A DNA stretch of 64,000 nt from assembly GCF_026745355.1 (NCBI RefSeq), contig NC_079206.1, positions 33,486,653 through 33,550,652 of the forward strand, in the 5' to 3' direction. The stretch comes from Beta vulgaris subsp. vulgaris (Eukaryota; Streptophyta; Magnoliopsida; Caryophyllales; Amaranthaceae). Both the position numbers and the translations under genes were made by a program. Under the pieces are notes generated by a model. That model was given only the letters and a program-made list of their open reading frames with translations. It did not search any database and was not told where the DNA came from. Positions 22,941 through 34,692 of the stretch are shown one piece after another (position 1 is the first letter of the stretch; each line of letters opens with the position of its first letter).

Positions 22941-25629
22941 TGTAACACTCAAAAACTTTGGTTTAAAACATTCACTCTTCATTAAATTATCTGACCAAAC
23001 CTTTAGGGTGTTACCGTCGCATCTATTATTAAAAATAAATGCAAGGCTAGTTATTAAAAATAAAATTTTACTTACAAACCAAAGTATCAAAATAAACCAA
23101 ACTAAGTTGTCTAATTTAACCCGATCCAAAACTAAACAATCCCAAATAACAGTAATGTAATGTTTATTAAACCAGGTGAACTTAAAACTATAGATTCGCT
23201 CATTCCTGCAACGTAGTCCCTTTCACCAACCTGCACAATATAAATAGGAAAAGAACAAAGGAAAACAAACACACAAAAATTAGCAAAAGCTAATTAATTA
23301 CAACTTCATCCCGTAAAATAATAATAATAATTATATTTTGAATATAAGTTTTGTTATAGCATAATACAGACAAGTATAACGTAGTACATACAAGTATAAC
23401 ATAATACAGACAAGTATAACATAATATTTAACCATTTCTATTACTTCAAGTTTATATGAGTCATACAACTACCAATTTAATTATCAGAGGGGAATTGAAC
23501 GTCAGTAGGTCGGGATTAATCCCAATAACCACCTACTTCAACATGGGTCGTCAGCCAAATAAATTAAGAATAATGGCCAATATCGTTTTGTAGAACGTCC
23601 CTAGTGTGCACACCCTCACTAATCTAATGGGTATCCGCAACACGCACAAATAGTATTAGGAGGAAGACAATAAAGAGTTGTAACAGAATAAAAATAATTA
23701 AGTATTGTTCATCACCTATGGAGGATCCAAGTCCACAAGTTAATTCCCTCAATAATGTTTTGAATTACGTGATTAATGCATTTTAAAAGTTATGACACGA
23801 TCAAACATCACATTAACATTAACATGAACGTCTTTAGTTCAATAAATATTTTTCACAACTTGATCACTTTATAGAACTATAATAATCAACGTCCATAATT
23901 TATAGTAACCAATATGTCCATCATTAGAACCTCATAGAGTCACAATACCAACTTATAATATCGTTGGTAACATCATTAACTCAGTAGTTGTACCCATTAA
24001 GTTCAATTATCAACATTAGTATAATTTTTTAATATGATGGGTACATATGTACATTATAAATCCAAAAGTAATAACAAAAATACTAGTAGATACATATGTA
24101 TTATACGCAGTGATAGTAGTACTAAAATAATTAATAATAATAATTTTAGTTATAACAAGTACTAATATTATTCTTGTCACATAATATACATCTAACATAG
24201 ACATCGAATCACATAACTACATGTATTACACATAGCACATACAATTCCTAACGGAATTCTAGTTATTGATGGACATTGTGAATTACCTCGGATGCGTTCT
24301 AAGTATAGCAATATCAACTAAAAATCGCCTTCTACGATGTTTCCGTCTACAACAAAATAATATTTACCTAAAGTTAATCAGTTGATATAATATCCCCAAA
24401 AAAATCAATCAAAGTTTACAAGATTAATAATAACAAAGTTGAAAAGAAAAGAAAAAAAAGAATTTGAAGAAAAACGTGACCAGGTGCACAAAACTCAAAA
24501 AAAAAAAAACAAAACTCTTTGTGACAGCAAGTCACAACTTTCCCGTGAACTTACTCTCCACACTTCAATAATTTATTTTATTTTATTTTTTCTTTAAAAC
24601 TTAAAGCATATAAAGGAGCTTTGTTCCTATTAGCCCTTTCATCGAAAACCAGAAGAAAAGAAGAAAGAAGAAAGAGAAGAAGAAGACCAGCGCCGTTCTC
24701 CGATCAAGTCTTCGGATTCACGGTGTTAGGTTTTAAAAATTTATTATTTTATATTATTTTTCAGTTTAAAACCTTCGAAAGTAACAATGGTGGGTTTTAG
24801 ATCTGAAATTTAGAACTTACCGAAGAGATGAAGAAAGTGATTTATGTGGGAATTTTTGGGTGTTTGGGAGTATATATATCATATATGTATGTAAATCTAG
24901 GGTTTTCACTAAAAGATAAGTAGTAGTCATGATGTTTGAAAAATAGATGAATAATTTATGGACGATATAATAGGTCTCATCAATTAAGTAAAATTGTTAA
25001 ATTAATTAAGAGATAGAAATTGTGACATTGTCATAATTTGAGTATAGGTAAAATTTATTCATTTCAGTAATATGATAAATAATTAAGATTACTATGACTT
25101 TAGTTTATCATTAGTCATAAGTAAGTTTATAATATATTGGACGAGTAATTATAAATGGTAATAATTTTGTATGAGTTTTATTAAAAGTTTATAACATAGT
25201 AAATATGCGCTTAGGCCAAGGTATAGAAAATGAAATGATTAGAATTCGAAAAGCCTATTTACGAGTCATTGATCATGGATTAGAAATCAAGATTGATTAT
25301 TATTATCACCACCTCAATGTAGCTTTCATGTTTAAAATGTGTTAAGAATAACAATATGAATTGTTTGTTACGACTATGGTTATTATATCCGTCTAAATAT
25401 GACTCTTAAGTTTAAAATATGTTAATGATAACAAGATAAATTATGATTCAAAATTATGCTTCTTAATTATGTCTATGTACGACTCGTATAACTAAAAAGA
25501 CTTTAGGAGTAATCACTTAATTAATTTACGGCCTAATGAAAGAATATTTTAGAAAAGTCCAAGTCTCATTGAATAGTACTAACTTCGTTACTCAATTCTT
25601 AATTAGATTAAAGGATAAAGGATATTACA
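22941..25629 (-). repeat. 5' LTR of the minus-strand gypsy element (outer edge tentative)
   Basis: The inner end, 22941 (TGTAACACTC on plus), is fixed by the adjoining PBS. The outer edge is placed at 25629, where the plus strand reads GGATATTACA, because minus TGTAATATCC would be a normal LTR start; I see no TSD to confirm this. A 20-bp tandem repeat lies at 23361-23420. A CT-rich stretch on the minus strand (about 24655-24690) resembles an R/U5 leader, but TATATAAAGG-like sequence on the plus strand (about 24612) would fit the opposite orientation. Confidence 0.5.
23361..23420. repeat. 20-bp tandem repeat, three copies
   Basis: Exact 20-bp period: ATAATACAGACAAGTATAAC at 23361 and 23401, with a diverged middle copy (GTAGTACATACAAGTATAAC) at 23381. 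A fourth copy starts at 23421 and fades. Confidence 0.9.
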
Positions 25630-26067
25630 AGCCTCCCCCAGCTATGAAAGTTGGTAAGCGGGATTTCAGGTAACGTCTACTGCTAGCATCCGCACTCCCT
25701 TTCCAATTATGTTTTATGATGCTTTATACGATGTTTATGCGATGTTATTTATGGGGTGCGGGATGTGAAATGTTCGTTATGTTAAAAATGTTTATTAAAT
25801 GATTTAATGCTATGAAGTATGACGATTTTGATGATTTTATTATGATTACGCTTAATGATTACGATTACGTTTCATGACTATGATTACAGTTATGTAACTT
25901 AACTATGGTTACATTATGATTAAGATTACATTTTATGATTACGATGATCTAACGTAGTTATGATACGTAAAAGAACAAAACATGATAAAGTTAAGTGAAA
26001 GATGGTTCTTGCCAGTATTTGGGCACCAAAAGTGTCACATTTGTTGTGAACGCCATTCTGTTAAAAA

Positions 26068-26331
26068 CTAGTTATTACGCCCGGGTTATGCCCCGAGCAA
26101 GAAAAAATTTCATTTATTAATAGAATATTTTATGATAATAACACTAAATACAACTTAGTCTAGTGGCTAAGACTTTAGTATATGTACTTGAGGTCTCGGG
26201 ATCAAAACCCTATATTATGCAATTTCTAAATTTTTTTATTGTACATGGTTACATGAACTAAAAATCCCTAGGGAGAGCGCCACGTGGCACAGTTTCTTGT
26301 TTATGCACGCCTTTTAATATATTTGTATAAA
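26068..26331 (-). mobile_element. 264-bp non-autonomous Helitron
   Basis: The minus strand starts TTTATACAAATATATTAAAA (TC changed to TT) and ends with a GC hairpin, CTCGGGGCATAACCCGGG, then GCGTAATAACTAG. Host A at 26067 and T at 26332 restore the flanking minisatellite. The 3' end closely resembles that of the large Helitron at 60711-60747 (CCGGGGCATAGCCCGGGCC), so the large element or a relative could have mobilised it. Confidence 0.8.
26150..26216 (+). other. tRNA-like sequence inside the 264-bp Helitron, antisense to it
   Basis: TAGTGGCTAAGACTTTAGTA followed, about 25 nt later, by CGGGATCAAAACCC resembles pol III A and B boxes. It begins about 115 nt inside the Helitron's 5' end and is antisense to the Helitron. 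Not a functional tRNA: no acceptor stem is evident. Confidence 0.45.
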
Positions 26332-26930
26332 TGTGGGCACCGAAAGTGTCACCTATGTTGTGGTTGCCTTTTATGTATGTTTTGAGAAACGTCTCTGGTT
26401 CATAATCTGGGCACCAAAAGTGTCATCTTTTTTGTGGTCGTTTTTCTGTTGGGCACCGAAAGTGTCACCTATGTTGTGGCCGCCTCTCTCTGTAAGTTAT
26501 GGGGAGACGTCCCATTTATTATACTTGCCAAGTTACCAATATGATTAATTAAGATGAAAAGATGATGATGAAACTTATGATATGTTTATGAAATGGTTTT
26601 ACTATTCCTCTCCACCCTGTTTGTTAACAAAATGATGTGACATGTTTTACGATGTTAGAGTAGTAAGTTATTGAGCTTCGACTCATGACGTTTTCTTTTA
26701 TGTTTTAGGTATGGAAGAACAATTGCACTATGGCTATTATAATGAGAGATGTTGAGGATATTATGATTGATTTGAGATGTCTAGGATATTTTGTATTTAT
26801 TAAGTTATGATAAGCATTTGTATAATTAATGTTCAATTTTATCCTATTAATTTATTAGTGGGCCAATAATCCACAAATTTAAGCTATGATTTTGCTGCTG
26901 ATTAAAGTTATGTATTTTCGGGGCGTTATA

Positions 26931-29900
26931 CCTTTCTACTATTAAAAAAAAGTCAAACACATATTAGAACTCCATTGATTTACATTCAAACTTCGAATAC
27001 ACTTTTTCACATATACTTTCATACATACTCAAACACTTCAAATACATATTAAAACTCCATTGGTTTACATTTAATTCATGTTAAAGTTTTAAGATTGCTC
27101 CTCTTGCAGATCATTACAAAAGATCCAGGCGACAAAGGTATTATTCCTAAGGGTGAATTTCAATTAATTTCTTACATTACTAAAAATCTACCTATCATTA
27201 TGTAGATCTTAAAGGAACTCACACTTTCTTGTATATTCTACACCTCTTACTCTAATCTTTCAATTTCTATATATTAATATATCCATATGCCTATTGTATG
27301 CTTTAACCCATTCATCACCTCATATGTTTATTTTATGCCAATAAAAGACTTAGATAAACGTTCCAATGCTAAATTCAAATAAATTTGGGAAATCGAATTA
27401 GATTTCTTGTAATTTGATTGCACAATAACATATCAGCAAATTAGTCTTTTTGTGTGTTTAATGAACCGACATAGATTAATATTGTACTGCATGAACATAA
27501 TATGTGGTTATTTAATTGCATAACATTTGACATGAATCATATTAAGTAGAGGCCAACAATGACCCAATATGATTTTGATCATATTGGTACTCTCACACCG
27601 AACTCAATCTTTGGTTTATTGACTAATTATAAAGTCATAACGGAGAAATTTACATTGGATAAGTCCCCAAGTTGTCTTCATGGTTTTCCAATATCTAATT
27701 AGGTTTAAGAGTATTCCTTTAAAGACTTGTTGGCGACTTGTTTATTTCAAAAACAAAAACTTTTACAATAAGATAGTCAAATACGCGTTCATCCCGTGTA
27801 GGCAATAAAAATCACGCCTATACTCCTCTATGTTTTTTTTTTGTGTGTGATAGAGTTCAATAGTTGAAGTTTCTTCATGAATTTTTAGGAATTATACCTA
27901 CATTATATGCTTATTATTTTGCAATTACCCTAGCTTACACTTGACATTTTTCGTGAAATATGTGATACAGAGTTGGCTCAATAGACCTCCACTCTACACA
28001 AGAAAGAAGACACTAGATGAAAACATCGTCTCTTATTGTGGGCTAGGTACCAAACAACGGAAATAACTAGAGGGGAAAAAGTACAATAATGTAGTCATAT
28101 ACCATGGATGTTTGGTAGAGTATCCATAACAAATTAGAAACTTCTCAAGCTCCAGATTTCCGTTACTTAAAGAAATGACATCTAAGATATTAGAGTTTCT
28201 TGCCCGGAATGTGTTGGTTGACATCTTCGATAACCAAGAAAGTTTTTCTTGATCATGTATGCTTTAAGACTAGCATTCATGTGGTCGCTAGGATTTGAAA
28301 GTGTTTTTCAGTTTTGTTGTTTGATAGTGAACTGTATGTTTCTTTACAATTGTTAATTTGAGTTGACTATCAGAAGGAAGTAGAAATTAGTGTCCATTAT
28401 TTTCTGTTTTATTTGGAAATCAATTATTGGGATTTGTTTTTGCTATGCTTTACAAAATTAGTTGAGCGGTTTATCTATGTTTTTTCCCAATTTGCTTGCA
28501 GGATATTTGTTGGATAAAACACTGAGGATGTTTGATGTACAACCCCATGGTAGACAATTTGCACAACATAACTCTTCAAAGATCCAAAGGAATTGAAGAT
28601 AGTATGGTACATCATTTTACCTTCTAAGATGCTTTCATAAATTTTGCAAAAGCTTTTGGTTGTGTAGTATATATTTTACATTGAGCTTTTAGCTTAGGGA
28701 TTATTAGAATGGTCAAGGTGTTTGGTAACTAAAAAGGATTTGCTTGCTATTTTTAGGATTATTGGGGAAAAGGGTGACACGTACACTGCATAAATTAGAT
28801 TCAAGATGGATGAAATCAACTCTCTCAAATATGCAAGCTCAAAGCATGCAAGTATTTTCAATATATGGGCACTTCAATATGTTAGTCTGCTAGATAATCC
28901 ATCAGTGCTAATTAATTCATGCTACTCCCTCTATACTATTACTATGTTTAGAAATGTGTTATACTTGTGGACTAGCTCAACGGAATTATCTATGTGTTAG
29001 GTATCAAAACATGCCCTTTTCTACTTTAAGACGATACATTCTCTTCAAATAATTCATGTGGACCTATCATGCTGGTGAGCTTATGTATAGTGAAGTTCAC
29101 CAAATTAAGTTGTTCAGATCACATGTCCTTGTTGTATGGTTAACTTACTTTTAGTTCCTCCATCCCTATTTTTAATAACTCCTATTAATATGTTTCCAAA
29201 AACTTCATCATCTAAGTACATGTCTTAAAGATGACATAAATTGAGAAATAAATTAGGAATGAACAATAAATAATAGGAAAATTTGTCATAATCAATCTTT
29301 TAAATACAAGTTTTTGCTGTAAAAAACATTAAATTTTTTTGACAAAACAAGACCTTAATTTTTGTTTTTTGCAAGGAACAACCTTGATTCATTTTCTAGC
29401 ATTGACTAAGTATATTTCGATGTTGACCCACTAAAATCAAGCATATGCACGACACGTGATATGCATCTTCTTTTTTTTTATATAGGTGGCAAATAGATCG
29501 TCGGTGTCGGGTTAGTTAAGGTTCAATTTGTTTCAGGTCTTCTAATTATCGGCTTTAGGACATATTATGTAGGGTTCGGATCCGGCCTGACTCAGATCAA
29601 GATGATAGTTGAGTTAGATATATAGTTAAAAAATAAAATAATAGTAAAAATATGATATGTTAAGTCAACACTTACAAATAATAAATAGGAGATACTATTA
29701 ACGTAAATAATAAAAAAGTTAAAGTTTTGCTCTCTTTATAGTGGGAAGTTATAGTTGACTGTAGAGTTCGGGTCGATTTAGGTCGAGCTAAGTTCTAGTT
29801 TGTCATTTTTCGGGTCGGGTTTGAGTCACCCGGGTCTCTGTCAATTTTGAGTTGCCATCTTCGAGCTTGATTCAGTCTTGGTTCGATTTCTTCAGGTCTA

Positions 29901-30147
29901 CGTGTCAACCCCTTTCATCGACCAAATATTTTCCGGCATTCACTCTATCAATATTGTAAGGATAATAAAAGGCAAATGAGTTTCAAGCATAAAAGATGTA
30001 GCCTAGTACATGTTTAGTTTTGATGAGTCAATCCTAAAAAATACTTTATCGATGCTAGAAAATGGGGTAAAGTTGTTTCTTTGCAATTTGTTTGTAAGGT
30101 CTTTTTTTATTAGATTTTTAACACAAAAATTCATATTGAAAAGGTAA
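26931..30147. other. Unassigned AT-rich sequence
   Basis: No gene I can support. A 32-bp direct repeat (ATATTARAACTCCATTGRTT at 26958 and 27045) lies near the left edge. At 29155-29280 a GTTCCTCCATCCCTATTTTT start resembles one end of a Stowaway MITE without a partner. At 29490-29930 degenerate GGGTCGGG/GGGTTAG-type words recur, like the 9210-9720 stretch; both look like an old dispersed repeat. A minus-strand open stretch at 28033-28224 has no recognisable domain. Confidence 0.5.
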
Positions 30148-30250
30148 TCTATACAAATATATTAAAAGACGTGCGAAAGAAAGTTTATGTGCCCCATGAC
30201 ACTCTCTTCAAATTTCTAATGCAAATGTTTTATGTTTATGTGTACTCCTC

Positions 30251-32036
30251 TGTAATACTCCGTATTTTTAGTAAGTTATTATTTATATTTTTATAAAAAT
30301 TTTAGTTTTTTTAAAAAAGGTTTTATTTACTTAAAAGGCTTATTATTTATTAGAAAGGCTTTTATAAGAAAGGTTTTGGGTATTTAAAATAAATTTTAGC
30401 CCAAATGAATTTTGGGCCTAACTTTCCTAAATTTTACATTCAAGTAGTTGGTTCAAAATAATATTAAAAATGTTTTAAAAGAAAATTCCAAAAAGATTTA
30501 CAAAAAAATAAAAATAAAAAAAAACAACATGCTTTGACGCAGCTCACCGCCAGGGAGCTAAGCATGTGTATCTTTTGGTTATTTTGGTTATTTTGTTTGT
30601 TTTATCTTTTGGTTAATTTGTTTGTTTTATCTTTTGGTTAATTAGCATCAATACTATTTATCTTATGGAATATTCCTCTATTCTAGCTATATGATCATAA
30701 AGATAGTGTATCCTAACTAAAATTAATTATCTTTTTTCTAAAAATTTATCTTTTAGTTTCTTAATCCTATTCCGTTTCTACCAATCCAACTAGTATAAAT
30801 AGGGGTCTCCACCCATCATATTTCTTCACACCATATTTGAGAAATAAATCTCTTTTCTCAAGTTTAAACTCTCTCTCTTAGCCTACCTTTCTCTTTCTCC
30901 CTAGTACTTATTAATTTCCAAGGTGCGTGTATTTGTAGATCTTTAATAATTGTTTTGCAAGTGTAGTATCATGTTTTTAGGAAAATATTTTGGATTAAAA
31001 TACATGTTTTTATGAGTTTTATTATGAACTGCATCTGTTTATATGAACATGTTTGAATGTTTACAAATTTTATTTATGAACTTTGAATTATGTCTTTCGT
31101 TAAATATGTTTATAAAGTTTGATCTTTGAATTTATATTCAAATATTTTAGAAGGAGTTTGATCTTTTGATTCATGTTTAAATATTTAAAAAGGAGTGTTT
31201 TTGAACTATATTACTATTTTTCAAAGGTTAACCCTTGAGCAAGTTATTTTATTTATGCCTTTATATGGCTAAGTTTTAAGAATTATTATTCTTTTTAAAG
31301 GAGGATTATTTCTGAAGGATTTTTATTAGTTATATGATCTTTTATGATCCAGTTTATAAAGAGGCCACGGCTTGTTATTTATTAGCAAGAACGGTAGCTA
31401 TTATATTATTTACCCATGTACTTTTTGTATAAGTCATGTGGACAAGGTAGTTCCCCTCGTAATAGACTCAGTAAGGAATACTAAACTTGGGGGGTGTGCA
31501 CACTTTAGGCAAGGTACCTAGGCAAGGAAAAAGATTTTTATCAAGGTTATATACTTTATATTTATAAGTATTATCAAGTATTAAAGAAAGGTTTTTTGAA
31601 ATTAAATATTTCAAAAGTTTAATTAAATAAAGTGTTTAATATTCCACATATACATGTACTCAGTATTTTTACTAACACGCTTTTGTTTTGTTTTGTTTTG
31701 TTTTATGGCTTTGTCCCTATGATGACCCTTTTGGTGAGCAGAGTTTTACAGGTTGATATGATGCATACTTCATATGGGGGAGCTAGTGAGGAATCATAAT
31801 TAGTTAAGGAGTTGTTATTTTATTTTCTTTACTTCCATTGTTATATAATTGTACAATAAAGTTATTTCAATAAAGAGAAGTTAATTCAGTTATTTCCTCT
31901 GCATTAGTTTGAAGTTCAGTTAGTAGTTAGTATTAAAGCCTTTAACGTTATCACGTGGCGGTAATACTCTCAAGTTTCTCAAGGAGTTTTATATTAAAAT
32001 AAGTTTTCCAAAAGAGAGAAATTTGGGGGTGTTACA
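30251..32036 (+). repeat. Solo gypsy LTR
   Basis: TGTAATACTCCGTATTTTTA at the start, TTTGGGGGTGTTACA at the end, 1786 bp, TSD TCCTC at 30246-30250 and 32037-32041. It has TATAAATAGGGG (about 30794), a CT-rich leader, a TTTTG microsatellite (about 31680-31705), and GTTATCACGTGGCGGTAATA before the end. The last two landmarks match the LTRs of the complete element at 44299, so it is a related chromovirus LTR. Confidence 0.9.
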
Positions 32037-32052
32037 TCCTCACTTTTAAAAA

Positions 32053-32131
32053 AATGTGTAAGCGTAAGGTATCGAACACATGACCTTTGAAATGAAAAAT
32101 GAGAGCTTAACCATCAATACACTATGACTTT
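32053..32131 (-). other. tRNA-like sequence in the 30148 Helitron, antisense to it
   Basis: The minus strand reads TTGATGGTTAAGCTCTC (A-box-like) and, about 20 nt later, GGTCATGTGTTCGATACC (B-box-like). Once the solo LTR is subtracted it lies about 117-195 nt inside the Helitron 5' end. Confidence 0.5.
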
Positions 32132-32208
32132 CTTGTTTAATGTTTCAAATAAAATATGATTAACTCTTGTAATAATTGTAGTTAACTAAAAGACTTAACA
32201 AGCATATA

Positions 32209-32478
32209 CTCCCTCCGTTTTTTTATTGCTACATTGTTGTATGCACAACAATTTATGCAATGTCACTTTCAAGCTTTTTGGAGTGTACTTTTTGTTCCTT
32301 TTAATGTAAAATAATGAGAAAAAGTGAAAAAATAGTATTTTTGGATGGAAAAAGAGAAGAACAAATATAAAAGTATTACTTTATTGGTGGGCCAAGTACC
32401 CCAAATAAGGAAAATATAACAATTAAAAAGAAACAATCATTTAAGAAAAATGTAGCAATTTAAAACAAACGGAGGGAG
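32209..32478. mobile_element. Stowaway MITE
   Basis: CTCCCTCCGTTTTTTTATTG at the left matches the complement of the right end (AAACAAACGGAGGGAG); TA on both sides (32207-32208, 32479-32480). 270 bp, non-coding. Confidence 0.9.
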
Positions 32479-32483
32479 TACTA

Positions 32484-32792
32484 GGGGGCGTTTGGTTCAT
32501 ATAATGGAATGGGTTTGGAATCAGGAATGAAACCAAGGTGGTATGGGTTTGGAACTTGATACTTAATACCTTGTATTTGGTTTCATTTAGAAATGAAAAA
32601 TCTTCTTTTATTTGATACCTAGAGGTAAGGTATGAGCCATACCCACCTCCCCCATGGGTTTCTAAACCCCATACCTTATGGGTTTGAGGTATGGGTTTAA
32701 AATTTAGAAATAAGTTAAACAAACACTAGGTATGGGTTTTGTTCATTCCAAACCCATACCTCATACCTAAAACTAGTGAACCAAAGACCCCC
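32484..32792. mobile_element. Tourist-like MITE
   Basis: GGGGGCGTTTGGTTCA at the left pairs with TGAACCAAAGACCCCC at the right (two mismatches). The termini resemble PIF/Harbinger Tourist MITEs. Flanks are CTA and TAA, so the 3-bp TSD is imperfect. The body is rich in inverted AAACCCATACC/GGTATGGGTTT words. It begins only five bases after the neighbouring Stowaway MITE. Confidence 0.7.
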
Positions 32793-33144
32793 TAACACTC
32801 TTATTACGAGAGTAACTTACAAGAGAATATTGTTTCAAGGTAATATTTTCAAACTCAAAGCTTTCAAATTTTTTTTACTCATCACGTCAAGACGTGAAAT
32901 TTTCAATTTCTTAATGGACAACAAATTCTAAAAGGAGTAAAATAAATTATGAAATAAAAAATAATTACATATTTGTTTATTATAACTTACTCAAAGCATC
33001 TCTCGAGAAAATAAAAACTAGTTTCTCACAGTAACTTGTATTGAAAAGGTGTCACAAACTTTTTTTTTTACATTATATGAGCTATATTGTACATTTTGGA
33101 TTTTTGGTAAAACACTAAAGGAGGGAAGATTCTCTAATTATTAT
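32793..33144. other. Unassigned AT-rich spacer
   Basis: Nothing recognisable apart from short palindromes (CACGTCAAGACGTG at about 32885-32898) and a poly-T run. It could be the rest of the 30148 Helitron. Confidence 0.4.
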
Positions 33145-33680
33145 GAATTTTTTCCTTGAATAATGTAAAAGTGGGTTTTAATTCCAGAAATATGCCAAAA
33201 AAAAAAATCCCTGCTTACCGTCCACGTAGGACGGCACGCGAGAAACTGTTTTTATTTTTTTTTTGTTTTTGCCCACGTAAACCACTACTCAGAGTAGCGG
33301 TTTATACACATAAAACGCTATCTAAAGTAGCGGTTTATATATATAAACCACTACCCCGAGTAGCGGTTTACTTGGGAAAAATGTTGCAAGCACATATCAA
33401 ACTATGGAGTTGGGGATTTCAGTAAACCGCTACTTAGAGTAATGATTTTCATTAATGAAACGCTACTTGAAGTAGCGGTTTACTGAAATCCCCAACTCCA
33501 GAATTTAATATGTGCTTGCAACATTTTGCCCACGTAAACCGCTACTTCAAGTAGCGGTTTTACTTAAGTAGAAAAAAAAAATTCTCACGTGCCGTCCTAC
33601 GTGGACGGTACGTAGGGAATTTTTTTTTTGGGTATATTTATGGAATTAAAACCTACTTTTGCATTATTTAAAGAAAAAAT
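33145..33680. mobile_element. Mutator-type foldback MITE with nested palindromes
   Basis: A 536-bp foldback: the left arm GAATTTTTTCCTTGAATAAT pairs with the right end, and the arms extend inward through GGTTTTAATTCC, CCGTCCACGTAGGACGGCAC and GGAGTTGGGGATTTCAGTAA. It is flanked by TCTAATTATTAT (33133-33144 and 33681-33692), a direct repeat of up to 12 bp that fits the 9-11 bp TSD of Mutator elements. Inside are repeated palindromes of the form AAACCGCTACT...AGTAGCGGTTT. Confidence 0.8.
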
Positions 33681-34029
33681 TCTAATTATTATAGTTAATC
33701 ACTCGGTAAAAAACGCAAATTTGTAGGTGGTCTCGTGACCACCAAGAGCATCCTGCTCTCGGTCAAAAACACATAATATACTGAACAAAACGCTTGCCAT
33801 ATTGTAAGAGGGATTTTGTAAAAAATAAAAAATAAAAATAAAACATCTCCCTCGCCGGCATTTGCGGAGTCCTATTCGTTAACAAAGTTTTCTTATTAGG
33901 GAGGGATTTTCAACTACTAAAACAAATATCCACTATTATATTTCAACATAGCATTATTAACATAGTTTGAATTTTTAATAGTGAGAATAATTAGACGTAG
34001 AGATATATTTTTGGATAGAATATAATCTT

Positions 34030-34114
34030 CTATATATATATATATATATATATATAATTATATATATATATTATATATTATATATATATATATAATATAT
34101 TATATATATAATAT

Positions 34115-34148
<34 letters not shown>

Positions 34149-34149
34149 T
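34030..34149. repeat. (TA)n microsatellite
   Basis: About 120 bp of TA repeats with interspersed single-base interruptions; strongly cruciform-prone. Confidence 0.95.
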
Positions 34150-34280
34150 TAAAGAAGAATCCTTCAGGCCACGTGGCACAAAGTTAGAGCTTTCAAAGCC
34201 ACGTGGCATGCTCCTAGCCATTAAAATGAAATATAGGTAGTAGCATAATTAACACAATTCATAAACCATCAAACTGTTTT

Positions 34281-34568
34281 TTAACAAATTAAATTTAGAG
34301 TAAATTTCACAAATACAAGTAAAATTATAAAAAGAACATGAAAATATAAAACAAAGAACATCGAATTAATCATAAAAGAACATGTCCATATATTAGTTAT
34401 TAAACAAAAAATATCAAAAATCACAAAAATGAATAAAATCGTAAAAAGATAACATGAATATATCAAACAAAGAACACCATAATAATTATAAAAGAACATG
34501 TTTATACAGTACTTGAGAAACAAAAGGCTTTTAAATTTCATAAACATGAAATTAAACATAAAAGAACA
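34281..34568. repeat. AAAGAACA minisatellite, left of the large Helitron
   Basis: Units of about 113 bp share AAACAAAGAACAYC, ATTATAAAAGAACATGT and CTTGAGAAACAAA (starts at about 34351 and 34464). The same array resumes right of the Helitron at 60748. The long open frames on its minus strand come from absence of stops in a low-complexity repeat. Confidence 0.8.
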
Positions 34569-34692
34569 TCTATACTAATATATTAAAAGGTGTGCGTGAC
34601 ACCGTCGATGCGCCACGTGGCACCCTCCTCTTATCACCAGAATTTGCCACGTGTGTATTAACTAACTGAGTCACGTGTGTCATTATTTTAAA

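Larger units (their letters stand above)
20399..25629 (-). mobile_element. Ty3/gypsy element (chromovirus-type), 5' half only
   Basis: Reading right to left on the minus strand: 5' LTR (ending at 22941), PBS, leader, gag (from 22275), zinc knuckle, protease, and the start of RT, which stops at about 20399 at the junction with the MULE-like fragment. The remaining RT, RNase H, integrase and 3' LTR are absent. Gag and RT resemble those of the complete element at 44299-53560. The outer boundary of the LTR is uncertain. Confidence 0.7.
26021..26500 (+). repeat. GGGCACC minisatellite, four copies
   Basis: GGGCACCRAAAGTGTCA followed by a Thr/Val-coding-like TTGTGGTCGCC segment recurs at 26021, 26335, 26409 and 26451. 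With the 264-bp Helitron removed the spacings are about 50, 74 and 42 bp. Possibly a regulatory repeat within the LTR. Confidence 0.75.
25630..26930 (+). repeat. 3' part of a second gypsy LTR, plus orientation
   Basis: Ends GTATTTTCGGGGCGTTATA at 26930, the pattern of a plant gypsy LTR end (GGGGYGTTACA, one substitution). Its left part is not recognised and may be cut by the minus-strand element. It contains the GGGCACC minisatellite and a small Helitron. No PBS follows at 26931, so it is a solo or broken LTR. Confidence 0.45.
30148..32206 (+). mobile_element. Helitron 5' end, interrupted; 3' end not found
   Basis: Starts TCTATACAAATATATTAAAA after host A (30147), followed by AGACGTGCG; nearly identical to the starts of the 264-bp element and the large Helitron. 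A solo LTR with TCCTC duplications interrupts it at 30251. After the LTR the sequence continues with a tRNA-like segment. No CTAG with a GC hairpin was found before or after the MITEs at 32209-32792, so the right limit is arbitrary. Confidence 0.6.

Noticed and set aside
23361..23420. CRISPR-like array
   Set aside because: Contiguous 20-bp tandem repeat without spacers, in plant DNA.
28033..28224. 63-aa minus-strand frame as a gene
   Set aside because: No recognisable motif, no splice or promoter context.
29155..29290. Stowaway MITE start
   Set aside because: No matching opposite terminus or TA duplication found.
33000..33020. CTAGT as a 3' end for the 30148 Helitron
   Set aside because: No GC hairpin upstream; only a TCTCGAGA palindrome.
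33156..33425. 89-aa open frame with repeated RVAVY-like words
   Set aside because: It is a translation of the palindromic Mutator MITE; the repeats are DNA-level inverted repeats.
34281..34559. Hydrophobic minus-strand frame, possibly a membrane protein
   Set aside because: It is a translation of the A-rich minisatellite; the same occurs at 60775-61092.
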